Below, piece after piece: positions 1 through 6,830 of a DNA stretch of 7,040 bases; the first letter of the stretch is position 1; each line of letters opens with the position of its first letter. This DNA is from Legionella sp. (lineage in GTDB: Bacteria > Pseudomonadota > Gammaproteobacteria > Legionellales > Legionellaceae), in NCBI GenBank assembly GCA_004297865.1, contig SCSO01000192.1, positions 1 to 7,040 on the forward strand, given 5' to 3'. The notes beneath the pieces are model-generated. The model was not told where the DNA came from. It saw nothing but the letters and a program-made list of their open reading frames with translations, and did no database searches. The translations under genes and the position numbers were made by a program.

Positions 1-2001
1 TGGGTTAAAGGGATGAAAATCGATTGGGAGCAATTATACGCCCAAAAACCACAGCTAATTTCTTTACCGACCTATCCTTTTGCAAAACGCCGTTGTTGGA
101 TACCGACTAAGGAAGTGGAAGTAGCACCCAAACCAGTTGTGGACGCAGCACCCATAGCTGCCATCCCTTCTTTCAATGCCGATGAATGGCTTTATGCGAT
201 GGAATGGGAAAAACAAGGGCTAAGTCAAAGTACAGTACCGCAGCTTTCTGAAGGACCTTGGTTAATTATCAGTGATAAAGAATTTGGTTTAGTGGTGCAA
301 GATCAATTAGGCGCTGAGAGTTCTATTTGCTTTGCTGCAGCGGACTACCTGCAATTCAACGATCAGGTTTTTTACGCCAACTTAAATCGCCAAGCGGATT
401 ATGAAAAAGTCTTAGCCGCTCAAGGAAAGAATTTGCAAGGCATTATTTATCTGAGTTCAGCGGTTAATCCTGAACAACAAGATCCAACAGAGTCTTTATT
501 GGCCTTATTTAAAGCAATGATTATTCATTGTTTACATAAGCCGCTGCGTTTTGCTTTAGTGACTCATTCCGCACAAGCGGTGCAAGCAACTGATAATATC
601 AATTATTGGCAACATCATCTCTGGTCCATGACGCGGATTTTTGCTGCAGAGCAAGCGCATTGCCAAGCTGTATTATTGGATTTAGATGCTAAGGCTAGTC
701 ATCAATTGAATGCGCAACAAGTAGTGGCAGAGTTATCACAAATCCAAGCGACGCAAAATCATTTGGCCTATCGCAGGAATGAACGTTACAGCATTCGCTT
801 TAAAACGGCGCAAGCTACAACTACAACACCTTGGAAAGCCCCAGTCGCTGCCTTAATCACCGGTGGCTTAGGCGCTTTGGGTTATGAAGTGGCTGAATAT
901 TTACTGGCGCAAGGAACGCAATATCTCTTACTCACCGGCACTTCCGCACTAACTGCAGACACCAAGGAAAAAAATACTTGGTTACAGCAATTGCAAAGAA
1001 AAAAAGTTCAAGTCATTTATGCAGCAGTAGATGTTGCAGACAAAGCAGCCATGCAGAAAGTCATTCAAGACACCGAAAAAACCTGGCAGAAATCCATTGA
1101 TGGTGTTTTCCATTTAGCGGGAATAACCACGGATAATATTACCATCGCTGATATGGATGAAGCTTTATGGCGCAAGGTATTGGATGTGAAAGTGAAGGGT
1201 TCTTTAGTCTTGCATGAGCTGTTTTTAAAGCAGACTTTAACTTCTTTTGTCCTGTTTTCATCCATTGCCTGCGTACCGCATTTTGGTATGTCCGGTTTGT
1301 CCGCCTATGCTGTAGCAAATGAATTTATGAGTGGCTTAGCCCTCTATCGTCGTAGCCAACAATTACCGGCAGTCAGTATGAATTGGGTGGCCTGGTCTGA
1401 AAAAGGGATGAGTCATCGTCATAATCATGATGCCTTTTTAGATGCTGTAGGTATGGCATCTTTAACTATTAAAGAAGGGATTCAAGTGATGGATAGGGTG
1501 CTGCAATTGAATCCTGCAGAAATTACCTTATGTAAATTGTATTGGCAGAAATTTTTACAAATTAATGCCAGTGCTAAGCAACTGGACTTCTTTAGCCATT
1601 TCACCGCGCAATACGGCCAGCAAAAAGCGGTGATTTCACAAGTCGCTGCAGAAGATATTGCGCCCTTAGTATTAAAACTCTTCGCCAAATCATTGCAATT
1701 ACAAGACGATGAGGTGGATGAAGATACGCCATTCCAACAATACGGTATGGATTCCATCGTAGGTATTCATTTTACTGCAGACCTAGATAAACATTTCCCT
1801 GATGCGGTATCGCCTATGGATTTGTATCGTTATCCCAGTTTAAAACAATTAAGTGATTATATTAGACAACAGGTACAAACTCAGCCAGCCCAGGCTGCAG
1901 AATTATCTGAGGAAAATGTGCAAATTGATACGCTGTCTTATGATCAATTGAATGAGCTCATTGAAGCTGAACTAAAAGAACTCGAGTTAACTTATGAATG
2001 A
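1..2001 (+). CDS. Modular polyketide synthase subunit, 3' part (linker-KR-ACP-docking tail), 5' end outside window
   Basis: This is the C-terminal part of a cytoplasmic type I PKS subunit. The frame is open from base 1 (codons Trp-Val-Lys-Gly before the ATG at 13), and these residues continue a typical post-KS linker, so the ATG at 13 is internal. Residues are numbered from that Met. Residues 1-31 are the linker end, with the hallmark LPTYPFAKRRCWIP. Residues about 55-265 are the KR structural half and 275-460 the catalytic KR, with NADPH loop TGGLGALG (283-290), Lys393, Ser416/417, Tyr432 and Asn436. Asp374 sits at the conserved Asp of the B-type LDD signature, no A-type Trp precedes Tyr432, and no Pro lies at Tyr+2, so a B1-type KR making a D-hydroxyl is likely. 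The ACP spans about 548-620, with phosphopantetheine Ser581 in GMDSI. Residues 636-662 form an acidic Leu-rich helix typical of a docking tail. No methyltransferase or ER is visible. The gene overlaps the next PKS gene by 8 bases. Whether its own module had an AT cannot be seen here. Confidence 0.93.
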   Translation, partial: WVKGMKIDWEQLYAQKPQLISLPTYPFAKRRCWIPTKEVEVAPKPVVDAAPIAAIPSFNADEWLYAMEWEKQGLSQSTVPQLSEGPWLIISDKEFGLVVQDQLGAESSICFAAADYLQFNDQVFYANLNRQADYEKVLAAQGKNLQGIIYLSSAVNPEQQDPTESLLALFKAMIIHCLHKPLRFALVTHSAQAVQATDNINYWQHHLWSMTRIFAAEQAHCQAVLLDLDAKASHQLNAQQVVAELSQIQATQNHLAYRRNERYSIRFKTAQATTTTPWKAPVAALITGGLGALGYEVAEYLLAQGTQYLLLTGTSALTADTKEKNTWLQQLQRKKVQVIYAAVDVADKAAMQKVIQDTEKTWQKSIDGVFHLAGITTDNITIADMDEALWRKVLDVKVKGSLVLHELFLKQTLTSFVLFSSIACVPHFGMSGLSAYAVANEFMSGLALYRRSQQLPAVSMNWVAWSEKGMSHRHNHDAFLDAVGMASLTIKEGIQVMDRVLQLNPAEITLCKLYWQKFLQINASAKQLDFFSHFTAQYGQQKAVISQVAAEDIAPLVLKLFAKSLQLQDDEVDEDTPFQQYGMDSIVGIHFTADLDKHFPDAVSPMDLYRYPSLKQLSDYIRQQVQTQPAQAAELSEENVQIDTLSYDQLNELIEAELKELELTYE

Positions 2002-5000
2002 TATTACGACGCTAAAAAAATCCTTGTTAATGATTCAAAAGCTGAAAAAGCTTTTGCAGGAACAAAATGATAAATTATTTGATCCCATTGCTATAATTGG
2101 CATGAGTTGTCGCTTACCTATAGCTAATAATCCGCGACAATTTTGGCAGGCATTGTGCACAGGTGAAAATGCAATTACAGCCATTCCTGATGAGCGTTGG
2201 GAATTATTAGCAGGCACTAAAGAATCGGCTTTACGTAATCCGAATATGCCTTATTGGGGCGGGTATTTAAAAGATATTGACGCTTTCGATGCCTATTTCT
2301 TTGGCATCAGCCCACGTGAAGCCATGCGCATGGATCCCCAACAGCGGGTATTATTAGAAGTTTGTTATGAAGCTTTAGAAGATGCAGGCTTGCCGGTAGA
2401 GCGTGTTGCTGGATCAAAAATGGGGGTTTTTTCGAGTTTGTATGCCAGCCAATTTAGTCATTTGCAACAATTAGAATCAGACATGGATGCTTTACTAATC
2501 CCCACAGGCAGTGCTATTAGTATTGCTGCTAATCGTTTTTCCTATTTATTTGATGTGCATGGTCCTAGTTTAGTTTTAGATAGTGCTTGCTCTTCCTCAT
2601 TAATTGCTGTGCAACTGGCTTGTCTAAATTTACAAGCAAAAACCTGCGATCAGGCTTTAGTCTCTGCAGTGAATATTAATTTACTGCCCTCAATTCATTC
2701 TACCTTAGCGAAAGCCACGATGCTTTCACCTACTGGTCAATGCCATACCTTTGATGCCAAAGCCGATGGCTACGTGCAAGGTGAGGGCGCTGGTGCGATT
2801 CTGTTAAAACCATTATCTAAAGCCTTACGTGATAAAGATCAAATTTATGCAGTCATTGCTGGCGCAGCAGTGAATCAAGATGGTAAGACCAATGGGTTAA
2901 CTGCACCTAATGGTTTACAGCAAGAAGCTTTGTTAAGAGCAGCTTATCAAAGTGCGAAAATTGATCCTAGGGAGATTTCTTATGTGGAATGTCATGGTAC
3001 CGGAACTTTTCTGGGTGATCCCATTGAGATTCAAGCATTGGGCGAAGTGGTTGCCAAGCAGCGTGATAAGCAACAACCTTGCTGGATTAGTTCAGTGAAA
3101 ACCAACGTAGGTCATTTGGAACCTGCAGCGGGGATTGTCGGTATGATTAAGGCGGCTTTAACTTTAAAGCATGGGCAAATAACACCACATTTAAATTTTA
3201 GCCAAGCGAACCCCCATATTCCTTTTGATCGCTACGCTATTCGTATTCCCACGCAAGTTGAATCCTTACCCCGTTATGGTGACTATGCGGTTGCAGGTGT
3301 GAGTGGCTTTGGGTTTGGTGGAGCTAATGCGCACGTGGTCTTACGCGAACATCTGCCTGCACAGGAGATAGTAAATAATCCTAAACGTGAACAAGAATTA
3401 TTTACTCTTTCTGCCAAAGATCCTGTGGCTTTGCAGTTATTAATCAATTCCTGGTTGATTTATTTAAAAGAAAATCCGCAATTGGAGTTGGCATCCCTTT
3501 GTTATAACTTGCATTTGAAACGTTCGCATTATGCCTATCGTTGTGCTTTTGTAATCAGTACTATTGCTGAATTACAGCATCAGTTAGAACATTTTGTTGA
3601 AAGTGAAATTAAAAAAACCAGTAAAGCGAAAAAAATTAATGACTTTAGTCAAATGAGTTTGCCTGAGTTAGCAGAGCATTATGTCAACCAAGCACAAATC
3701 GATTGGAATGCTTTTGAGGCGGATCGTTTTTATGCGGCGCTAACTTTGCCAGCCTATCCTTGGCAACATAAAAAATATTGGCCTAAGTTGGGAGGCAGCC
3801 TGTCTGAGAGTGAACAGACTTCTTATCCCTTAAAAGGCAAAGGACTCAACTCGCCTTTGTCGACACGACAATTTGCTTTTCACTTCGATAGCAAAACCTT
3901 ACCGGAAGTTCATGATACATTTTGTGTACTGCACGCTGGGTATTATACCGAAATGCTTGCCTTTGCCATGAAAAATTGGCAAAGCACTACTTGCTTTAGC
4001 GTTGAGAGCTTGGAGTTTTTGTCTCCATTGATGGTGATGGATAATAAACAGGTGCAAGTGCAGTTAATTCTGGATCCCTTAGAAGCTAATGAATGGTCTT
4101 TTCAGTTTCACAGTGATGATGGACAAGGGCATTGGATTTTACATGCGCAAGGGAAAGTCTCTACGCAAACTGCTCCTAGAGAGCAACTCAGCACCAAAAG
4201 CGAAGTGGTTGCGCGTAGTATTAGTTCAGGCAGCGCCGAACATTTTTACCAAAGAATTTTGGGCATGGGCATGCCGGCAGGTGATACCATTCGTTGGACT
4301 GATCATTATTGGTACGGTGAGCAGGAATTGTTTGCTGAATTACGTAAACCAAAGTCAGCCGAACGAAACGAAGAGTTTGTTTTAAAATTACATCCAGGCA
4401 TCATTGACGCCTGTATTCAAACCTTGTTCTTACTCTTACCTCAAGAAATCACCACGCCTTATATTGCTGCAAAAATGGGGCGAGTGGAATTTTATGATTC
4501 CTGTGCGGAAGCAAAATACATTTATACAGTGATTAAAGAGCTAGCTGAAGATGGTTCTAAAATTTTAGGCGATTGGTATTTATTGGATAAAAATCATTGC
4601 CTGTTGGCGAAATGCCAAGATTTACAGATGACGCAATTAGCCGATACTTTGAATATCGAGCACATCATGGGAATCCAGTCGCAAATAGAAATCGATTTTT
4701 CTTTACCCTATGAACAATGCAAACAACACATCATGTCTTACCTGCAAGAACAATGTGCGTTAATTTTTTCTATGCCACTTAGCGATATGGCCGTAGATCG
4801 TTCTTTGCATGATTTTGGTATGGATTCGTTGATGTCTATGGCGGTGATGCGCAGTATAGAAAATACACTTGGCGTGACTTATTCCTTGCCCTTGATGATG
4901 CAAGGACCTTCGATAGAAGCTATTACGGAGTATGTTTTAGCTAATAAAGGCCTAAATTTATCCACGCCATTAGCAACATCTACCAAAGAAATGTCTACAA

Positions 5001-5830
5001 TTTGGCTTGGTAACCGAAAAGCCCGCAAGGTTCCGGAAATGCGTTTATTCTGCTTTCCTTTTGGCGGTGGTGGTGCGACTATTTATAGAGAATGGCAACA
5101 GGATTTTCCCGATACTATCGAAATCTGTCCTATTCAATTGCCCGGTCGCGAAAATCGTATGGATGAGCCAGCTATGCATCATCTGGACAGCTTAGTCGAA
5201 ATTCTTGCTCATGAATTACAGCCTTTGATGAACATTCCATTTGCGTTCTTTGGGCATAGTTTTGGCTCCCTAATTGGTTTTGAATTAGCGCGATACTTAC
5301 GCCGACATCAGTTAGCCCAACCCATGCATTTATTTGCCTCTGCTTACCCAGATCCGTGCCAACCCTCAAAAAGCTTGCATAATCTCATCGCTAAATTAAA
5401 GCAAATGAATTTGGATCTTTTTGCTTTAAATCAAGAACAATTGAATGCCATGAGTGATGAGCAATTACAAACTTTAGCCTTGGTATTTAAAGACAATGGG
5501 ATTGTGGATTACAGTGACGAACGCATGAATAAAAGTATAGTACAGGTCTTATTACCTATTTTTATCGGGGATATGAATATAGTAAAAAATTATAGTTATT
5601 ACGAGGAAGAGGCTTTAGATATACCGATTACGGTATTTATTGGCCAACAAGACACTTGGGTTGCACCTGAAGATCATCGCGGTTGGTCTAAGCATTCGCA
5701 ACAGGCCTGTCAGTTTCATGAGTTTCCGAGCGGACATTTATTTATTCGTGAACCTGAATATCGTCTCGCAGTGATTAAGACGATTACTCAGGCTTTATCG
5801 ACAATGAGTGAATTAGAGGGGATTGGATAG
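1994..5830 (+). CDS. Terminal trans-AT-type polyketide synthase subunit (docking-KS-DH-like-ACP-TE)
   Basis: This 1278-residue final PKS subunit extends the chain once and releases it. Residues 1-28 are a Leu/Lys-rich docking helix, which supports the start at 1994. Upstream there is only a weak GAG-type ribosome site, so translation is probably coupled to the overlapping gene before it. The KS (30-450) has Cys199 in DSACSSS, His334 in CHGTGT, Lys369 and His374 in NVGH, all needed for decarboxylative elongation. Residues 465-600 are the KS-flanking linker ending LPAYPWQHKKYWP; no AT lies in it, so malonyl units must come from a separate AT. Residues about 612-880 are a DH-like double hot-dog. 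His640 and Asp805 (DACIQ) are kept, but the HxxxGxxxxP motif is shortened and altered and the usual YGP motif is replaced around GMGMPAG (757-763). The ACP (900-985) carries Ser945 in GMDSL. The TE (1015-1270) has GHSFG Ser1089, Asp1220 and His1248, and resembles GrsT/RifR-type thioesterases. There is no KR. Domain calls are firm except the activity of the DH-like domain. Confidence 0.95.
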   Translation: MNDITTLKKSLLMIQKLKKLLQEQNDKLFDPIAIIGMSCRLPIANNPRQFWQALCTGENAITAIPDERWELLAGTKESALRNPNMPYWGGYLKDIDAFDAYFFGISPREAMRMDPQQRVLLEVCYEALEDAGLPVERVAGSKMGVFSSLYASQFSHLQQLESDMDALLIPTGSAISIAANRFSYLFDVHGPSLVLDSACSSSLIAVQLACLNLQAKTCDQALVSAVNINLLPSIHSTLAKATMLSPTGQCHTFDAKADGYVQGEGAGAILLKPLSKALRDKDQIYAVIAGAAVNQDGKTNGLTAPNGLQQEALLRAAYQSAKIDPREISYVECHGTGTFLGDPIEIQALGEVVAKQRDKQQPCWISSVKTNVGHLEPAAGIVGMIKAALTLKHGQITPHLNFSQANPHIPFDRYAIRIPTQVESLPRYGDYAVAGVSGFGFGGANAHVVLREHLPAQEIVNNPKREQELFTLSAKDPVALQLLINSWLIYLKENPQLELASLCYNLHLKRSHYAYRCAFVISTIAELQHQLEHFVESEIKKTSKAKKINDFSQMSLPELAEHYVNQAQIDWNAFEADRFYAALTLPAYPWQHKKYWPKLGGSLSESEQTSYPLKGKGLNSPLSTRQFAFHFDSKTLPEVHDTFCVLHAGYYTEMLAFAMKNWQSTTCFSVESLEFLSPLMVMDNKQVQVQLILDPLEANEWSFQFHSDDGQGHWILHAQGKVSTQTAPREQLSTKSEVVARSISSGSAEHFYQRILGMGMPAGDTIRWTDHYWYGEQELFAELRKPKSAERNEEFVLKLHPGIIDACIQTLFLLLPQEITTPYIAAKMGRVEFYDSCAEAKYIYTVIKELAEDGSKILGDWYLLDKNHCLLAKCQDLQMTQLADTLNIEHIMGIQSQIEIDFSLPYEQCKQHIMSYLQEQCALIFSMPLSDMAVDRSLHDFGMDSLMSMAVMRSIENTLGVTYSLPLMMQGPSIEAITEYVLANKGLNLSTPLATSTKEMSTIWLGNRKARKVPEMRLFCFPFGGGGATIYREWQQDFPDTIEICPIQLPGRENRMDEPAMHHLDSLVEILAHELQPLMNIPFAFFGHSFGSLIGFELARYLRRHQLAQPMHLFASAYPDPCQPSKSLHNLIAKLKQMNLDLFALNQEQLNAMSDEQLQTLALVFKDNGIVDYSDERMNKSIVQVLLPIFIGDMNIVKNYSYYEEEALDIPITVFIGQQDTWVAPEDHRGWSKHSQQACQFHEFPSGHLFIREPEYRLAVIKTITQALSTMSELEGIG

Positions 5831-5839
5831 CCTTTCCCC
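5818..5839. terminator. Weak hairpin at the convergent gene junction, possible bidirectional terminator
   Basis: GGGGA (5818-5822) pairs with TCCCC (5835-5839). Inside, GG/CC can form two more pairs around an ATAG loop after a two-base mismatch on each side. The hairpin covers the stop codon of the PKS gene and the 18-base gap to the end of the opposing beta-barrel gene, where a shared terminator would be expected. No clean T-run follows on either strand, so intrinsic termination would be inefficient and the call is tentative. Confidence 0.3.
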
Positions 5840-5848
5840 ATCTATTTA

Positions 5849-6625
5849 CTAGCCAAAATTCCAACTTAACCCAGCAGTTACACCATTGTATTCATAAGCT
5901 GCGGGAGTATTATCTCCTCCAAGTATGCTGAAAAATCTAAATGCGCCTACTACACCGTTATCTCCATGAATATGGGTAAACAATAAGTTTAAATTCAGAT
6001 GTTCATTGAAGGAGTACCCCACTCCTACTGCAAGCTCAGGTTTGATCCGCCATATTTTGTCATTGCCGTAAAAAACAGCATTAGGAAAAGAGGTACTGGG
6101 AACATTTATTATTTGGGTATATAGCTGCTTAGTCTGGGAATAAACAAATGCTGCGCCCGCTTTGCCTATAAAATTCACTTTATTCCAAACAAAATAGCGA
6201 CCCGTTATTAAAACATCTATTGCTTGTTGTTCAACTTTTACCGATTCATTAAAACTACCTCCGGTTGAACCGGTGGGGGCTTGTAAGCGCGTACTATATT
6301 TAGACTCTCCTAAATACTTATATCCAGATTCTAATCCCGCTAAAAAACGTTCCGTAATAAGAAAATTGTAGCCCAAATAACCGCTTCCTACCCATTGTCC
6401 GATACGATGATCTTGTATTTGAAATGCCGTAGTCGCAGGAGATTGGCTAGTAAAGGCTGGGGCATTTAGATCCGTTTCCTGGGTACTTAAATATCCATAA
6501 CCCACATCACCACCCACTAGCCAACCGGAATGGGGCCCCATACTATGAACATCTCCCATAGTTCCTGCAAATCCTGCATTTGAAATAAGGAGTGCTGTTA
6601 ACGATAAATTAAGAATTGACTTCAT
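5849..6625 (-). CDS. Secreted outer-membrane beta-barrel protein (opacity/OmpA-barrel-like)
   Basis: The 258-residue product starts with a Sec signal peptide: Lys2, a hydrophobic stretch over about residues 4-17, and a likely cut after Ala20 (GFA|GTMG). The mature part has alternating polar/aromatic segments with Gly-rich turns, such as GWLVGGDVGYGY (34-45), GQWVGSGYLGYNF (76-88), PELAVGVGYSF (196-206) and AGLSWNF near the end. This is typical of small eight-strand outer-membrane barrels. The last residues are Phe-Gly rather than the usual terminal Phe. AGGG at 6632-6635, six bases before the ATG, supports the start. The gene lies between the PKS and dioxygenase genes but on the opposite strand, so it is not in their operon and is more likely a neighbouring surface-protein gene than a biosynthetic one. 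The GTMG mature start recalls Legionella-type proteins. Family membership is inferred from pattern; the specific function is unknown (structural, adhesin-like or porin-like). Confidence 0.85.
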   Translation of the reverse strand: MKSILNLSLTALLISNAGFAGTMGDVHSMGPHSGWLVGGDVGYGYLSTQETDLNAPAFTSQSPATTAFQIQDHRIGQWVGSGYLGYNFLITERFLAGLESGYKYLGESKYSTRLQAPTGSTGGSFNESVKVEQQAIDVLITGRYFVWNKVNFIGKAGAAFVYSQTKQLYTQIINVPSTSFPNAVFYGNDKIWRIKPELAVGVGYSFNEHLNLNLLFTHIHGDNGVVGAFRFFSILGGDNTPAAYEYNGVTAGLSWNFG

Positions 6626-6660
6626 GAATATCCCTATAAAATTGATTGTAATTATGGTGG

Positions 6661-6690
6661 AAAATTTGCTTTATATAAATAGCAATTTTT
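6661..6690. repeat. Imperfect AT-rich inverted repeat over the beta-barrel gene promoter
   Basis: AAAATTTGCT (6661-6670) and AGCAATTTTT (6681-6690) are inverted copies with one mismatch, separated by 10 AT-only bases. The repeat covers the predicted -10 element of the leftward promoter and lies about 35 bases upstream of the beta-barrel start codon. Position and symmetry would suit a regulator binding site, but AT-rich symmetry arises by chance easily. It could also form a weak hairpin on either strand. Confidence 0.35.
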
Positions 6691-6704
6691 AAGGTACTAG
6701 ACAA
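6676..6704 (-). promoter_or_regulatory. Candidate sigma-70 promoter for the beta-barrel gene
   Basis: Read on the - strand, TTGTCT (6699-6704) is followed after 17 bases by TATTTA (6676-6681). These match the -35 and -10 consensus at four or more of six positions with ideal spacing. Transcription would begin near 6669, leaving a leader of about 44 bases that contains the AGGG ribosome site. The call rests on consensus match and position only. Confidence 0.4.
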
Positions 6705-6762
6705 TGTTTATTTAAAAACAATATCTTAAGGATCGTATTAGAGCGACTGAAAGTAAGATGGA

Positions 6763-6774
6763 TAGGTTTACCTA
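6763..6774. repeat. Perfect short dyad TAGGT-TT-ACCTA over the dioxygenase promoter -35
   Basis: TAGGT (6763-6767) and ACCTA (6770-6774) are perfect inverted copies with a two-base centre. The dyad overlaps the candidate -35 box TTTACC at 6767-6772, a common place for a repressor operator. It is only 12 bases long and only one copy was seen in this gap, so chance is a real alternative. Confidence 0.3.
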
Positions 6775-6795
6775 GCAAGAATGATCTTATATAGT
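6767..6795 (+). promoter_or_regulatory. Candidate sigma-70 promoter for the dioxygenase gene
   Basis: TTTACC (6767-6772) and TATAGT (6790-6795) are separated by 17 bases and match the -35 and -10 consensus at four and five of six positions. The predicted start near 6802 leaves a leader of about 29 bases including the AGGA ribosome site. If real, the dioxygenase gene has its own promoter and is not read only from the PKS operon, which fits the opposing gene in between. Confidence 0.4.
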
Positions 6796-6816
6796 TGATA
6801 TTAGAACAATTTTTTT

Positions 6817-6820
6817 AGGA
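6817..6820 (+). promoter_or_regulatory. Ribosome binding site of the dioxygenase gene
   Basis: AGGA ends ten bases before the ATG at 6831, within the workable range for Shine-Dalgarno pairing. It follows a run of seven T and is the best such site near the start, so it supports the chosen start codon. Confidence 0.5.
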
Positions 6821-6830
6821 TGAATTCATT

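Noticed and set aside
13..15. ATG at 13 as the true start of the first PKS gene
   Set aside because: The codons before it are open and encode Trp-Val-Lys-Gly, which fits the conserved linker, and a PKS subunit starting inside the post-KS linker would lack its KS. The gene must begin upstream of the window.
1065..1757. Antisense reading frames inside the KR and ACP region
   Set aside because: Short products rich in Ser, Cys and Lys with no family resemblance; they lie opposite a strongly supported PKS frame.
4089..4385. Alternative + strand frame inside the DH-like region, considered as a sign of a frameshift
   Set aside because: The main frame stays open and domain-like on both sides, and the alternative product has no recognisable domain. 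The odd DH motifs are therefore not explained by a frameshift.
3827..4633. Firm call of the DH-like domain as a pyran synthase or double-bond-shifting domain
   Set aside because: The lost Pro fits, but the conserved Asp805 argues against simple assignment to those groups, so only a DH-like call is supportable.
6654..6692. Twelve-residue ORF in the divergent gap, considered as a leader peptide
   Set aside because: No good ribosome site, no codon runs typical of attenuation, and no attenuator-like hairpins following it.
6626..6830. RNA gene, riboswitch, CRISPR, attachment site or insertion sequence in the gap or elsewhere
   Set aside because: No tRNA-like fold, direct-repeat array, transposase frame or terminal inverted repeats were seen; the gap is accounted for by promoters and short dyads.
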